Shown here: in pieces, positions 44,282-54,311 of the stretch
How positions within the stretch are numbered: the first letter of the stretch is position 1
How the letters are laid out: each line of letters opens with the position of its first letter
Source of the DNA: Stutzerimonas stutzeri
GTDB taxonomy: Bacteria > Pseudomonadota > Gammaproteobacteria > Pseudomonadales > Pseudomonadaceae
DNA length: 64,000 nt
Reading direction: 5' to 3'
Assembly (NCBI RefSeq): GCF_024448955.1
Contig: NZ_JAMOIH010000010.1
Span: 62,001 to 126,000 of the forward strand
Position numbers and translations under genes: made by a program
The notes under the pieces: generated by a model
Seen by the model: only the letters and a program-made list of their open reading frames with translations
Databases searched by the model: none
What the model was told of the DNA's origin: nothing

Positions 44282-44593
44282 TTAATAATTCGGTGGGGTT
44301 TCCGGAATGCCGGTGTCGTCGGTCAGCACCGGCATGGTCCAGGGTTCGAGGCGCTGGTCCTTGTCTTCGACGTCGAGCCGCGCCTGCTCGATGACGCTGC
44401 CGAGTCGCTGCGCGCTGCTGTATTCCTCACGCGGCACGCTGGGCACGCGCAGCATCTCGGCACCGCTGCTCGACATCACGGTAAAGCCGAAACTGTCGTC
44501 GTCCGGGTTGGCACTGGTCACGCAGCCGCACGGCAAGAAGGCTTCGGTGACCAGCTGCATCGCATCGTCGAGTGTCAGGGGTTGAGTGTTCAT
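44282..44593 (-). CDS. Conserved hypothetical protein, 103 residues
   Basis: A short soluble acidic protein: MNTQPLTLDDAMQLVTEAFL, then PCGCVTSANPDDDSFGFTV, a central GAEMLRVPSVPREEYSSA and a Pro-rich end. It has no signal peptide or membrane segment. The ATG has GGAGAG upstream. It starts 38 bp from the MITE-like element and shares a likely transcript with the SDR gene. No family was recognised. Confidence 0.7.
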   Translation of the reverse strand: MNTQPLTLDDAMQLVTEAFLPCGCVTSANPDDDSFGFTVMSSSGAEMLRVPSVPREEYSSAQRLGSVIEQARLDVEDKDQRLEPWTMPVLTDDTGIPETPPNY

Positions 44594-44630
44594 GGTGCTC
44601 TCCATTGGCGGGCTGTCTCCAAGTTGACCG

Positions 44631-44982
44631 CTAGGGTCTGTTGACGTTTCGTCGCGAGCCGCGTTGCTGCGCCAAATGGCGCCAGGCCGGACGGCGTTCC
44701 GCCAGGCGCGGGACAAAGGTAACGGCCTGGGCCGGCCGCGTCGTTCCCCAGCCAAATCCCGCAACGCCGCATGGCGCCATTTGCTGCGCAACCTTCTGGC
44801 CGGGCCTTTTTTTTGCGCGATGCGGCGTTTCTCGTCGTTTATTTGGAACGACCAAACTTCACTCCTCGTGCGATCTCCATGGATGGAGTGAATGCCGCAA
44901 GCCCGCCGGGAGCGGGCGCTGCCTTGCCTCGCGCAAAAACAGGCTCCGGCGCGGCCGCGTACGAAACGTCAACAGACCCTAG
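44631..44982. mobile_element. MITE-like element with perfect terminal inverted repeats and CTAG target duplication
   Basis: Two 22-bp ends (44631-44652 and 44961-44982) are perfect inverted copies: CTAGGGTCTGTTGACG... at the left and ...CGTCAACAGACCCTAG at the right. CTAG reads as a YTAR-type duplicated target, leaving a 344-bp element (44635-44978) with GGGTCTGTTGACG ends as in some IS5-family elements. Internally a second inverted repeat (44663-44683 / 44773-44792, around GCAAATGGCGCC) can fold the element. No transposase-like protein is encoded; an ORF across it looks spurious. It ends 83 bp upstream of lhr. Confidence 0.8.
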
Positions 44983-45065
44983 GGCGAGCGGCCGTTTCCG
45001 AGCAGGCGACGGGCTGCGGCCGTCTGCTCTTGTAGCCGCGCCGCGGCGCCAGCATATTCAAGCGC

Positions 45066-48000
45066 ATGAATCCAACTTCTCCTCTGCACGACGCCGTTAC
45101 CGCGTTCCATCCAGCGGTAGCTGGCTGGTTCGGCCGCAGCTTCCCTTCACCGACGTCGGCTCAAATTGCCGCCTGGCCCCTGATCCGTTCCGGTCAATCG
45201 ACGTTGATCGCCGCTCCCACCGGCTCGGGCAAGACGTTGACGGCCTTTCTCGCCGCGATCGATCAACTGGTTCGGCAGAGCGTGGCCGAGGGCGGCTTGG
45301 CGGACGAAACGGCCGTGCTTTACGTCTCGCCGCTCAAGGCGCTGTCCAACGATATCCGGGTGAACCTCGAGCAACCGCTGTTGGGTATCTCCGCCGAACT
45401 GGAGCGTCTCGATTTGCCGACACTGCAAATCCGCACCGCCGTGCGCACCGGCGATACGTCGCAGGCCGAGCGGGCGGCGATGCGCAAGCGGGTGCCGCAC
45501 ATTCTGGTGACGACGCCGGAGTCTCTCTATGTGCTGTTGGGTTCCGAATCCGGTCGGCAGATGCTGACGGGCGTGCGCAGCGTGATCGTCGACGAGATCC
45601 ATGCCATCGCCGGCAACAAGCGTGGCAGTCATCTGGCGTTGTCGCTGGAGCGGTTGGAAGCGCTGTGCCAGCGCCCGCTGGTGCGCGTCGGGCTGTCGGC
45701 TACGCAGAAACCCATCGCAGCGGTAGCGGACTTCCTGGTCGGCATCGGGCGGCGCTGCGAAATCGTCGATATCGGCCATGGCCGCGCGCGTGACCTGGCG
45801 CTGGAGGTGCCGCCGGTGCCGTTGGAAGCGGTGATGAGCAACGCGGTATGGGAGTTGGTGTATGACCGACTTGCGGCGCTGGCCGGCGAACATCGCACGA
45901 CGCTGGTCTTCGTCAACACGCGGCGAATGGCTGAACGCGCCGCGCGACATCTGAGCGAGCGTCTCGGCACTGCCCTGGTCGCCGCCCATCACGGCAGCCT
46001 GGCGCGCGAGCAGCGGCTGGACGCCGAGCAGAAACTCAAGCGTGGCGAATTGCGGGTGTTGGTGGCCACCGCCTCGCTGGAGCTGGGCATCGATATCGGT
46101 GATGTGGAACTGGTCTGCCAGTTGGGCTCGCCGCGCTCGATATCAGCTTTTCTGCAACGCGTCGGCCGTGCCGGGCATCAAGTTGGCGGCGTGTCCAAGG
46201 GTCGTCTGTTTCCCAGTTCGCGCGACGACCTGATCGAATGCGCCGCCTTGCTAGACAGCGTGCGCCGTGGCGAGTTGGATACGCTGACGATTCCCGTAGC
46301 GCCGCTGGACGTGCTGGCGCAACAGATCGTCGCCGAGGTGTCGTGCCGCGAATGGCAGGAGGATGCGCTGCTGGCGCTGATTCGCCGAGCCATGCCTTTT
46401 GCAACGCTTAGTGAACCGAGCTATCAGGCATTACTGGCGATGCTCGCCGAGGGCTACACCACGCGCCATGGCGCGCGCGGGGCCTATCTGCATCGCGATC
46501 TGGTCAGCCGCAGCCTGCGAGGCCGACGCGGCGGGCGCCTGACTGCGTTGACGTCGGGCGGCACCATTGCCGACAACGCCGACTATGCGGTGCTGCTCGA
46601 ACCCCAGGGCTTCAACATCGGCACGGTGAACGAAGACTTCGCGGTGGAAAGCCTGGCCGGCGATGTCTTCCAGCTGGGCAACACGTCCTATCGCATTCTC
46701 AAGATCGAGTCTGGCCGGGTACGGGTCGAAGACGCCCAGGGCCAGCCGCCGAACATTCCGTTCTGGCTGGGTGAAGCGCCGGGGCGTAGTGATGAGTTGT
46801 CGTTTGCGGTGGCTCGCCTTCGCGGTGAAATCGACGAGCGCTTGGCTGACGTCAGACCTTGTAGGAGCGAGCTTGCTCGCGAACCTGACGCAGCCGAGGC
46901 CTCGATATTCGCGAGCAAGCTCGCTCCTACTAAAGCGCAAATCAGCGAGGCGCTTGGGAGTTCGGTGGCCGCAGGCTTGTCTCCCTCTTCCCTTGTGGGA
47001 GAGGGCCGGAGCGAGGGGGAAGCGGCGCGCACGCTGGACCTGACTCCCGCCATTGACTGGCTAACCGACACCCTCGGCCTGCCAGATCCCGCCGCCCGGC
47101 AGATAGTCGAATACCTGGCCCGCGCGCGTGCCGCTTTGGGCGCGCTGCCAACGCAAAACCGGCTGATCATGGAACGCTTCTTCGATGAGTCAGGCGGCAC
47201 CCAACTGGTCATCCATTCGCCCTACGGCAGCCGGATCAACCGCGCCTGGGGCCTGGCCCTGCGCAAGCGGTTCTGCCGCACCTTCAACTTCGAACTGCAG
47301 GCTGCAGCGACGGAGGACGCGATCATCTTTTCGCTTTCCACCAGCCACAGCTTTCCCCTTGATGACGTCTGGCGTTATCTCCATCCGAACAGTGCCGAAC
47401 ATGTACTGATCCAGGCGCTACTCGACGCACCGCTGTTCGGCGTGCGCTGGCGCTGGAACGCCACCACCGCCCTGGCGCTGCCGCGCATGGCCGGCGGGCG
47501 CAAGGTAGCGCCGCAGTTGCAGCGGATGAAGAGCGAGGATCTGCTCGCCACCGTCTTCCCCGATCAGGTCGCCTGCCTGGAAAACATCGTCGGCGAGCGC
47601 GAGATTCCCGAGCATCCACTGGTGGCGCAGACCCTGGACGACTGCCTGCACGAAGCCATGGACAGCGAAGGCTGGCTGGCACTGTTGTGGCGCATCGATG
47701 CGGGCGAAATCGAGCTGCTGGCGCGTGACCTGCCGGCGCCGTCACCTCTGGCCATGGAGGTGCTCGGCGCGCGTCCCTACGCCTTCCTCGACGATGCGCC
47801 TTTAGAGGAACGGCGCACCCAGGCGGTGCTCAATCGACGCTGGACCGACCCGGAATCCAGCGACGACCTCGGCGCGCTGGATGCCGCCGCCATCGAAGCG
47901 GTGCGCGAGCAAGCCTGGCCGCAGGTGCGCAATCCGGACGAGTTGCATGAGGCGCTGGTCGGCCTTGGTGGTATCGCCGAGAGCGAGGCATCGGCCGAGC

Positions 48001-49565
48001 AGGATTGGCCCGCCTGGCTGGATGAACTGGCCCAGGGAGGCCGCGCTACTCGACTGCGGATCGCACAGGATCGCGCGCTCTGGCTGCCGCTGGAACGGCT
48101 AACGCTCGGCCAGGCCATCTACCCAGGCGCGTCACCTGTACCGGCCTTGCAGCCCTTGCCCGGCTTCGATGAAGTGCCGACCGAGGACGCCGCCGTATTG
48201 GAGCTGGCGCGCGCCCGGCTGACCGGATTCGGACCCTTACCGGTTTCGCTGATCGCCAGGCCGTTGGCCTTGCCGGCCTCTGCCGTAGCCCACGCCCTGA
48301 TCCGTCTGGAGGCCGAAGGCTACGTGCTCCGTGGTCGGTTCACACCTGGCGCGAGCGAAGATGAATGGTGCGAGCGGCACCTGCTGGCGCGCATCCATCG
48401 CTATACCGTCAAGCGCCTGCGCCGCGAGATCGAACCGGTAGAGCGCGCGGATTTCATGCGCTTTCTGTTCGACTGGCAGCACCTGTCCGAATCGACGCAA
48501 ATGCAGGGCCGCGACGCGCTCGGCACGCTGGTCGAGCAGTTCGAAGGTTTCCAGGCCGCCGCCGGGGCTTGGGAGAGCGACCTGCTGCCTGCTCGGTTGC
48601 AGGACTACGGTCGAACCTGGCTGGACGAACTCTGCCGGTCCGGGCGCATCGTCTGGACGCGCCTGGCCGGGCGGGTCAAAGCCAGCAGCGGCCCGGTACG
48701 CGGCACACCCATCGTGTTGTTGCCGCGCCGGCACCTTGCTGCCTGGTACGCGCTGGCTGGCGACGCGCCGCAGCCGGAACTTTCGTCACGGGCGCAGCGG
48801 GTCTTCGAGGCGCTGCAAGCGCAGGGCGCGCTGTTCTTCGATGAATTGCAGCAGGAGGCGCATCTGCTGCGCAGTGAACTGGAAGATGCGCTCGGTGAGC
48901 TGGTCGCGGTCGGGCTGGTCAATGCCGACAGCTTCGCTGGCCTGCGCGCCTTACTGACGCCCGCCGCCAAGCGGTCACGCGGTGCTCGGCAGAGCCGCGG
49001 CGGCGCGTTCATCGGCGGCATGGCTGATGCCGGACGCTGGGCACTGGTTCGCAAGGGGACGAAACCACCGGTCGAAACGGCCACACCGCGCCCGCCTGCG
49101 CTGGATCCCGAAGCGCTGGAACACATCGCCATGACGCTGCTGCGCCGCTACGGCGTGGTGTTCTGGCGGCTGCTGGATCGGGAAGCGGACTGGCTGCCGC
49201 CGTGGCGTGAGCTGCTGCGCGTGTACCACCGACTCGAAGCGCGTGGCGAGATTCGCGGCGGGCGCTTCGTGGCGGGCGTACCGGGTGAACAGTTCGCTTT
49301 GCCAGAAGCGGTCGGCCTGCTGCGTGAAGTTCGCAAACGACCGCTGACGGGTGAAATGATCGCCGTCTCGGCAGTCGATCCGCTCAACCAGGTCGGCACC
49401 TTGCTGCCCGGTGAGCGCGTGTCAGCGGTGGCGGGCAACCGCATCCTCTATCGCGACGGCGTGCCGCTGGGCTTGTTGATCGCCGGCAAGCCAGAACTAC
49501 TGACGGAACTGGACGAAGAGGATCAGCGCAAGGCGCGGCAACTGCTAGCGGTGGCGCGGCGCTAG
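45066..49565 (+). CDS. lhr: Lhr-family large DNA helicase with an in-frame REPIN insertion
   Basis: A 1499-residue helicase. Motif I is APTGSGKT (residues 50-57), motif II is DEIH (176-179), [10 protein letters not shown] is motif III, and [20 protein letters not shown] with QRVGRAGH are motifs V and VI. After the winged-helix core comes a strand-rich region, then the long Lhr C-terminal region (DUF4910/Lhr-CTD type) with the [24 protein letters not shown] block. Lhr unwinds DNA and RNA:DNA hybrids and is linked to repair. Residues about 598-660 are coded by a REPIN (46861-46930) and a second repeat, and read CRSELAREP...FASKLAPTK. They interrupt the protein between core and C-terminal region without breaking the frame. 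Confidence 0.93.
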   Translation: MNPTSPLHDAVTAFHPAVAGWFGRSFPSPTSAQIAAWPLIRSGQSTLIAAPTGSGKTLTAFLAAIDQLVRQSVAEGGLADETAVLYVSPLKALSNDIRVNLEQPLLGISAELERLDLPTLQIRTAVRTGDTSQAERAAMRKRVPHILVTTPESLYVLLGSESGRQMLTGVRSVIVDEIHAIAGNKRGSHLALSLERLEALCQRPLVRVGLSATQKPIAAVADFLVGIGRRCEIVDIGHGRARDLALEVPPVPLEAVMSNAVWELVYDRLAALAGEHRTTLVFVNTRRMAERAARHLSERLGTALVAAHHGSLAREQRLDAEQKLKRGELRVLVATASLELGIDIGDVELVCQLGSPRSISAFLQRVGRAGHQVGGVSKGRLFPSSRDDLIECAALLDSVRRGELDTLTIPVAPLDVLAQQIVAEVSCREWQEDALLALIRRAMPFATLSEPSYQALLAMLAEGYTTRHGARGAYLHRDLVSRSLRGRRGGRLTALTSGGTIADNADYAVLLEPQGFNIGTVNEDFAVESLAGDVFQLGNTSYRILKIESGRVRVEDAQGQPPNIPFWLGEAPGRSDELSFAVARLRGEIDERLADVRPCRSELAREPDAAEASIFASKLAPTKAQISEALGSSVAAGLSPSSLVGEGRSEGEAARTLDLTPAIDWLTDTLGLPDPAARQIVEYLARARAALGALPTQNRLIMERFFDESGGTQLVIHSPYGSRINRAWGLALRKRFCRTFNFELQAAATEDAIIFSLSTSHSFPLDDVWRYLHPNSAEHVLIQALLDAPLFGVRWRWNATTALALPRMAGGRKVAPQLQRMKSEDLLATVFPDQVACLENIVGEREIPEHPLVAQTLDDCLHEAMDSEGWLALLWRIDAGEIELLARDLPAPSPLAMEVLGARPYAFLDDAPLEERRTQAVLNRRWTDPESSDDLGALDAAAIEAVREQAWPQVRNPDELHEALVGLGGIAESEASAEQDWPAWLDELAQGGRATRLRIAQDRALWLPLERLTLGQAIYPGASPVPALQPLPGFDEVPTEDAAVLELARARLTGFGPLPVSLIARPLALPASAVAHALIRLEAEGYVLRGRFTPGASEDEWCERHLLARIHRYTVKRLRREIEPVERADFMRFLFDWQHLSESTQMQGRDALGTLVEQFEGFQAAAGAWESDLLPARLQDYGRTWLDELCRSGRIVWTRLAGRVKASSGPVRGTPIVLLPRRHLAAWYALAGDAPQPELSSRAQRVFEALQAQGALFFDELQQEAHLLRSELEDALGELVAVGLVNADSFAGLRALLTPAAKRSRGARQSRGGAFIGGMADAGRWALVRKGTKPPVETATPRPPALDPEALEHIAMTLLRRYGVVFWRLLDREADWLPPWRELLRVYHRLEARGEIRGGRFVAGVPGEQFALPEAVGLLREVRKRPLTGEMIAVSAVDPLNQVGTLLPGERVSAVAGNRILYRDGVPLGLLIAGKPELLTELDEEDQRKARQLLAVARR
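46861..46930. repeat. REPIN inside lhr, family GTAGGAGCGAGCTTGCTCGC
   Basis: The 23-bp arms 46861-46883 and 46908-46930 are perfect inverted repeats with a 24-bp spacer. Each arm is itself a palindrome (GCGAGC/GCTCGC). It lies within the lhr reading frame and adds no stop codon. The translation ([17 protein letters not shown]) is the typical by-product of this repeat. Confidence 0.9.
46984..47010. repeat. Second short repeat in lhr, CCCTCTTCCC...GGGAGAGGG
   Basis: A near-palindrome CCCTCTTCCCTTGTGGGAGA plus GGG is found 50 bp past the REPIN, still in frame. It resembles another dispersed Pseudomonas repeat (CTCTCCC...GGGAGAG). It codes for [14 protein letters not shown] in Lhr. The two repeats account for the species-specific linker. 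Confidence 0.6.
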
Positions 49566-49813
49566 CGGTATTGGAAGCGTCAAGCCGCAAGCTTCAAGCG
49601 GCAGTCCTGCGGCCTGCATTCGCCGCGGGTCGCGCCTTCTTGGTGCTGTATGCACGGCTGCTTTTCGTAGGAGGCCCGCCCTCGGGGCGAAGCGGCTAGA
49701 TCAATGTGGACGGCAAGGCCTACTGTGAGCTTGAAGCTCTCAGACTGCAGCCTCAGGCCTTCAGCTCAACGCCAAAGGCCTGAGTCTCCCAAGACCATCA
49801 CCCAATCACCCAA

Positions 49814-52663
49814 TCACCCAGCAACCAGCACGCGTATCGCCTCCAGGCGCAGCGCTGCTTTCTCCAGCATCGCCAGACCTTCTTCACGCTGCTTGCGCAG
49901 GGCTTCGATTTCGCTGTCACGCACGCTGGGGTTGACCGCTTGCAGCGCGGTCAGGCGCGCCAGTTCTTCGTCGAGACTGGCTTTCAACCGGCGCTGCGCT
50001 TCGGCGACGCGCTCGGCATGGCGCGGGGTGATCTTGGCTTCGGCGCCAGAAATCTGCGCCGACAGTACGTCGCGTTGGGCCTGCACGAACTTGTTGGCGC
50101 TGGCGCGCGGCACGCTTTCCAGCTGATCGGTGAGGGTTTCAAAGGCCACTTTCGGTGCCAGGTCGTTGCCGTTGGAATCGAGCAGGCAACGCAGCGCCAG
50201 CGGCGGCAGGAAGCGGTTGAGCTGCAGCGCACGCGGCGCCACCACTTCGCTGACGAACAGCAATTCCAGCAGCACGGTGCCAGGCTTGAGCGCCTTGTTC
50301 TTGATCAGCGCCACGGCGGTATTGCCCATGGAGCCGGACAGCACCAGGTCCATGCCGCCCTGCACCATGGGGTGTTCCCAGGTGAGGAACTGCATGTCTT
50401 CGCGAGCCAGGGCCTGCTCGCGGTCGTAGGTGATGGTCACCGCTTCGTCGTCGCCGAGCGGGAAGCTGGCGTCGAGCATCTTCTCGCTGGGGCGCAGGAT
50501 CAGGGCGTTCTCGGAATGATCTTCGCTGTCGATACCGAAGGCGTCGAACAGCTCTTCCATATAGATCGGCAACGCGAACTGATCGTCCTGTTCCTCGATG
50601 GCCTCGACCAGCGCTGCGCCTTGTTCGCCGCCGCCGGAATTGAGCTCAAGCAAACGGTCGCGACCGGCATGCAGTTCGGCTTCCAGGCGTTCGCGTTCGG
50701 CGCGGGCTTCGTCGATAAGCTGTTGAAACTCGTCATCGTCGCCTTCTTCCAGCTGGCTCAGCAGGCGCGGGCCGAACTGGTGCTGCAGGGCGTTGCCGGT
50801 GGGGCAGGTGTTGAGGAAGGCGTTCAGCGCCTGGTGATACCACTGGAACAGGCGTTCCTGCGGACTGGTTTCCAGATAGGGCACGTGCAGCTGAATGACA
50901 TGCTGCTGGCCGATGCGGTCGAGACGACCGATGCGCTGCTCGAGCAGGTCCGGGTGCGCCGGCAGGTCGAACAGCACCAGATGGTGGGCGAACTGGAAGT
51001 TGCGACCTTCACTGCCGATTTCCGAGCAGATCAGCACCTGCGCACCGAACTCCTCATCGGCGAAGTAGGCAGCGGCGCGGTCGCGCTCCAGGATGCTCAT
51101 GCCTTCATGGAACACCGTGGCCGGAATGCCGGAGCGCACGCGCAGGGCGTCTTCCAGGTCCAGCGCGGTCTCGGCGTGGGCGCAGATGACCAGCACCTTG
51201 AATTTCTTCAGCATTTTCAGCGTATCGATCAACCACTCGACGCGCGGGTCGAAGGTCCACCAGCGATTCTGTGCCTCGGGCTCGTCCTGCTGGTTCTGGA
51301 AGGCGACTTCCGGATACAGCTCGGCGTGCTCGCCCAGCGGCAGCTCCAGATATTCGGCGGGGCAGGGCAGCGGATAAGGATGCAGCTGACGTTCTGGGAA
51401 GCCACGGACAGCGGCGCGGGTATTGCGGAACAACAAGCGCCCGGTGCCGTGGCGGTCGAGCAGCTCGCGGATCAGGCGGCTGCTGGCTTCTATGTCGCCG
51501 TCGGTAGCCGCTGCGAGCAGCGCTTCGCCCTCGGCGCCGAGAAATTCGTGAATCGTCTGGTGCGCCTTTTGCGACAGGCGGCCTTCGTCGAGCAGTTCCT
51601 GCACCGCTTCGGCGACCGGCTGGTAGCTGGCGCTTTCGGCGCGGAAGGCTTCCAGATCATGGAAGCGGTTCGGGTCGAGCAGGCGCAGACGGGCGAAATG
51701 GCTTTCCTGGCCCAGCTGCTCGGGCGTGGCGGTCAGCAGCAGCACGCCCGGGATGACTTCGGCCAGTTGTTCGACCAGCTTGTATTCGGGGCTGGCGTTC
51801 TCCGGATGCCAGACCAGGTGATGCGCCTCGTCCACCACCAGCAGGTCCCAGCCGGCGGCGAAGGCGGCGTCTTGGGCGCGTTCGTCGTCCTTTAGCCATT
51901 CCAGCGACACCAATGCCAACTGGGTGTCTTCGAAGGGGTTGCTGGCATCGCTTTCGATGAAGCGTTCGTCGTCGAACAGCGCAACTTCCAAGTTGAAGCG
52001 CCGGCGCATCTCCACCAGCCACTGATGCTGCAGGTTCTCCGGGACCAGGATCAGCACGCGCTTGGCGCGACCGGAGAGCAGCTGGCGATGGATCACCAAG
52101 CCCGCTTCGATGGTTTTGCCCAGGCCCACTTCATCAGCCAGAAGTACCCGTGGCGCGATACGGTCGGCGACTTCGCGGGCGATATGCAGCTGGTGCGCGA
52201 TAGGTTGTGCACGCGCGCCACCCAGGCCCCACAGCGAGGAGGTCAGCTGTTTGCTCTGGTTTTCCAGGGTGTGGTAGCGCAGCTTGAACCAGTTCAGCGG
52301 ATCGATCTGGCCGGCGAATAGGCGATCGCTGGCGAGGCGGAACTGGATGAAATTGGACAGCTGGGTTTCCGGCAGGGTGCGGGCTTCGTTCTGCGCGGTC
52401 AGGCCGTGATAGACCAGCAGACCGTCGACGTCGTCGACCTCGCGCACGGTCATCTTCCAGCCTTCGAAATGCGTAACTTCATCGCCGGGGACGAAGCGCA
52501 CGCGGGTCAGTGGAGCACTGCGCGCGGCGTACTGGCGGGTTTCGCCGGTCGCGGGGTAGAGCACGGTGAGCATCCGCCCATCCTGCGTGAGGATGGTTCC
52601 AAGGCCGAGTTCCGCTTCGCTGTCGCTGATCCAGCGTTGCCCCGGTAGATACTGCTGCGCCAT
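49814..52663 (-). CDS. rapA: RNA polymerase-associated Swi2/Snf2 protein RapA (HepA)
   Basis: A 949-residue Snf2-family ATPase. The N-terminal Tudor-like domains ([33 protein letters not shown]) match RapA. Motif I is [13 protein letters not shown], motif II is DEAH ([13 protein letters not shown]), motif V/VI region is [18 protein letters not shown] and [11 protein letters not shown]. RapA recycles stalled RNA polymerase. A GGGAGG site precedes the ATG. It converges on lhr with a 248-bp gap of low complexity (AAGCTTCAAGC-like repeats). Confidence 0.95.
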   Translation of the reverse strand: MAQQYLPGQRWISDSEAELGLGTILTQDGRMLTVLYPATGETRQYAARSAPLTRVRFVPGDEVTHFEGWKMTVREVDDVDGLLVYHGLTAQNEARTLPETQLSNFIQFRLASDRLFAGQIDPLNWFKLRYHTLENQSKQLTSSLWGLGGARAQPIAHQLHIAREVADRIAPRVLLADEVGLGKTIEAGLVIHRQLLSGRAKRVLILVPENLQHQWLVEMRRRFNLEVALFDDERFIESDASNPFEDTQLALVSLEWLKDDERAQDAAFAAGWDLLVVDEAHHLVWHPENASPEYKLVEQLAEVIPGVLLLTATPEQLGQESHFARLRLLDPNRFHDLEAFRAESASYQPVAEAVQELLDEGRLSQKAHQTIHEFLGAEGEALLAAATDGDIEASSRLIRELLDRHGTGRLLFRNTRAAVRGFPERQLHPYPLPCPAEYLELPLGEHAELYPEVAFQNQQDEPEAQNRWWTFDPRVEWLIDTLKMLKKFKVLVICAHAETALDLEDALRVRSGIPATVFHEGMSILERDRAAAYFADEEFGAQVLICSEIGSEGRNFQFAHHLVLFDLPAHPDLLEQRIGRLDRIGQQHVIQLHVPYLETSPQERLFQWYHQALNAFLNTCPTGNALQHQFGPRLLSQLEEGDDDEFQQLIDEARAERERLEAELHAGRDRLLELNSGGGEQGAALVEAIEEQDDQFALPIYMEELFDAFGIDSEDHSENALILRPSEKMLDASFPLGDDEAVTITYDREQALAREDMQFLTWEHPMVQGGMDLVLSGSMGNTAVALIKNKALKPGTVLLELLFVSEVVAPRALQLNRFLPPLALRCLLDSNGNDLAPKVAFETLTDQLESVPRASANKFVQAQRDVLSAQISGAEAKITPRHAERVAEAQRRLKASLDEELARLTALQAVNPSVRDSEIEALRKQREEGLAMLEKAALRLEAIRVLVAG

Positions 52664-52843
52664 GCTGCCTCCCGCTGTGAAAAAAGCGCGCTATGGTAAC
52701 GGAACACTGTCGCGAGAGCGACGACAGATGCCCACTGGAGTGTAGCTCTGCTGCTAAAGTCGGCAGCGGTTCAGCCGATGAACCGGTACAGGCCCATCTC
52801 ACGGGTAACCGATTGATCCCGGGGCTGCTTATGGAGAGCGCAG

Positions 52844-53140
52844 ATGCTACCAATCATTCCGCCAGGCACCGTTCAGGTCACCGCGCAACAGGATGTGGTC
52901 AAGCCGCGCCCCGACATCGCCCCGGTTACCCCGGTAGAGCCGAGCGCCGATGAAAGCTCGGTCGAGCTCGATCGCCGACATCCGCAGGAAGCTGAGCAGA
53001 TGTTGCGCGACGAACAGCGCCGCCGTCGGCGCCGTGGTTATACCGCGCAGGAGCTTGCCGAGGGCGAAACCGCCGAGGAGGATCAGGACGCCCTCGATGA
53101 GTTGCCGCGCCAAGGGCTTTGGGTGGATGTCGAGGTTTGA
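52844..53140 (+). CDS. Conserved hypothetical protein, Arg-rich
   Basis: A 98-residue hydrophilic protein without membrane segments. It opens with a Pro/Val-rich low-complexity stretch (IIPPGTVQVTAQQDVVKPRP) and has a basic middle (RDEQRRRRRRGYTAQELAEGE) and an acidic end. It is divergent from rapA and 23 bp upstream of the alkB-like gene, so they are probably cotranscribed. Similar proteins in pseudomonads are sometimes mislabelled as aspartate-semialdehyde dehydrogenase. No function can be given. Confidence 0.7.
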   Translation: MLPIIPPGTVQVTAQQDVVKPRPDIAPVTPVEPSADESSVELDRRHPQEAEQMLRDEQRRRRRRGYTAQELAEGETAEEDQDALDELPRQGLWVDVEV

Positions 53141-53163
53141 CACGTTCTTTAGCCGGTTCCGCG

Positions 53164-53751
53164 ATGATTGACCTGCCGCATGCCGAATTGGTCTACCTGC
53201 CGCAATGGGTCGGCGTGGATATAGCCGACCACTGGCTGCACGAGCTGATGCTGCAGACGCCCTGGTCGCAACCCCGGATAAAGCTCTACGGCCGCAGTTT
53301 CGCTGTGCCGCGATTGGTCGCCTGGTATGGTGATGCCGGGGTGGGCTACCGTTATTCGGGACTGGTTCATGAGCCGCTGTTGTGGACGCCGCTGTTGGCC
53401 GAGATCCGCGAGCGGGTGCAACGGCAGATCGGCCAACGGCTGGACGGCGTACTGCTCAATCTGTATCGCGACGGGCAGGACGCCATGGGCTGGCACAGCG
53501 ATGACGAACCGGAGCTTGGCGCGGAGCCGCTGGTGGTCTCGCTCAACCTGGGCGCGACGCGGCGCTTCGACTTTCGTCGCAAGGGCACCAGCCGCATCGA
53601 GTATTCGCTCGATCTGGGACATGGTTCGCTGCTGGTCATGGGCGGCCCGACGCAGCATTATTGGCAGCACCAGATCGCCAGAACGCGCAAGGTATCCGAA
53701 CCGCGCATCAACCTGACATTCCGCCAGATCATTCGCGAGCCAGCCTTATGA
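53164..53751 (+). CDS. alkB: AlkB-family alpha-ketoglutarate-dependent DNA/RNA repair dioxygenase
   Basis: A 195-residue Fe(II)/2OG dioxygenase of the AlkB fold. The iron ligands are H111-x-D113 (WHSDDE) and H169 (HYWQHQI), and the 2OG-binding arginines are R181 and R187 (PRINLTFR). The substrate lid has PRLVAWYGDAGVGYRYSG as in ALKBH2/3-type bacterial proteins. It removes alkyl lesions from DNA or RNA bases. Its stop overlaps the start of the next small gene (ATGA), and the hypothetical gene before it ends 23 bp upstream. Confidence 0.88.
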   Translation: MIDLPHAELVYLPQWVGVDIADHWLHELMLQTPWSQPRIKLYGRSFAVPRLVAWYGDAGVGYRYSGLVHEPLLWTPLLAEIRERVQRQIGQRLDGVLLNLYRDGQDAMGWHSDDEPELGAEPLVVSLNLGATRRFDFRRKGTSRIEYSLDLGHGSLLVMGGPTQHYWQHQIARTRKVSEPRINLTFRQIIREPAL

Positions 53752-53909
53752 GCAACGAAGTAAAACTGATCGACTTCAGCGCCGAACGTGAAAAGCGCAT
53801 TCATGACATCAAGGAAAAGCGCCTGGCTGAAATGCGCGATGCATTTGAACAGGCGCTGCCGTTGGCCAAGCCGAAAAAGAAAGTCAAAAACAAGCCGAAG
53901 AAGCGCTAA
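53748..53909 (+). CDS. Small Lys-rich protein coupled to alkB
   Basis: A 53-residue protein, helical and strongly basic at the end (KPKKKVKNKPKKR). Its ATG overlaps the alkB stop by 4 bp, so it is translated from the same mRNA. The tail suggests nucleic-acid binding. No family was recognised. It is the kind of micro-gene that annotation often misses. Confidence 0.7.
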   Translation: MSNEVKLIDFSAEREKRIHDIKEKRLAEMRDAFEQALPLAKPKKKVKNKPKKR

Positions 53910-53999
53910 TAGGGCTAGCCACAACGAGCTGCCAGCAGAGCTATTTACGTCCGTTCGATACGGCGCCTTCCGCATCCCCCTCCGATACGCCCCTTTTTC

Positions 54000-54013
54000 T
54001 TGATCCAGATCAG
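54000..54013. promoter_or_regulatory. Anr/FNR-type box 1 (TTGATCCAGATCAG)
   Basis: It matches the FNR/Anr consensus TTGAT-N4-ATCAA at 9 of 10 conserved bases. It lies 119 bp upstream of the ccoM-like ATG and 37 bp before the second box. Confidence 0.55.
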
Positions 54014-54049
54014 CTCGTACGGCGCCTGCTGTGCCCGGCGTCGCGCCTA

Positions 54050-54063
54050 TTGATTCCCGTCAA
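54050..54063. promoter_or_regulatory. Anr/Dnr-type box 2 (TTGATTCCCGTCAA)
   Basis: It fits the Pseudomonas Anr/Dnr motif TTGAT-N4-GTCAA exactly. A GACTAT at 54086-54091 is a possible -10; that would place the start site near 54098 with the box centred at about -41.5, the classic class II position. It indicates low-oxygen activation of the ccoM-like gene. Confidence 0.7.
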
Positions 54064-54131
54064 TTTTTTATTCGGGCGAGAAGGCGACTATGCAGCCATC
54101 AGACAGCGCAACACCTTGGAGGCAAGAAATC

Positions 54132-54242
54132 ATGTTCGTCGATAATGTGGTGCTCGCAGGGGTGGTCACGGTCGGCCTGATGGTCGCCTTCCTTGGCGGT
54201 TTTGGATTTTTCATCTGGCGGGACGCGCAAAAGAAGCGGTGA
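54132..54242 (+). CDS. ccoM: Single-helix cbb3-type cytochrome oxidase subunit CcoM (probable)
   Basis: A 36-residue protein with one transmembrane helix (VVLAGVVTVGLMVAFLGGFG) and a short basic tail. A TTGGAGGCAAG site lies 5 bases before the ATG. It matches from memory the small extra subunit CcoM seen in the P. stutzeri cbb3 oxidase structure, which begins FVDNVVLAGVVTVG. The two Anr-type boxes upstream and a terminator downstream fit a micro-oxic monocistronic gene. The identification needs sequence comparison. Confidence 0.72.
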   Translation: MFVDNVVLAGVVTVGLMVAFLGGFGFFIWRDAQKKR

Positions 54243-54275
54243 TCCGGCCGGTATTACAGAGCACGCAAGGCATTT

Positions 54276-54300
54276 GGGCGACTTAGGTCGCCCTTTTTTA
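54276..54300 (+). terminator. Rho-independent terminator after ccoM
   Basis: GGGCGAC pairs with GTCGCCC around a short loop and is followed by a seven-T run, 34 bp after the ccoM stop. It defines the gene as monocistronic and lies near the convergent pullulanase gene end. Confidence 0.85.
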
Positions 54301-54311
54301 TTGCCTGCGGT

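Noticed and set aside
44641..44982. 113-residue frame across the MITE-like element
   Set aside because: It starts inside the terminal inverted repeat and ends in the other one, has no transposase motif, and probably reflects the element's composition.
49940..51895. 651-residue plus-strand frame inside rapA
   Set aside because: The reverse strand encodes all Snf2 motifs; this frame is antisense noise.
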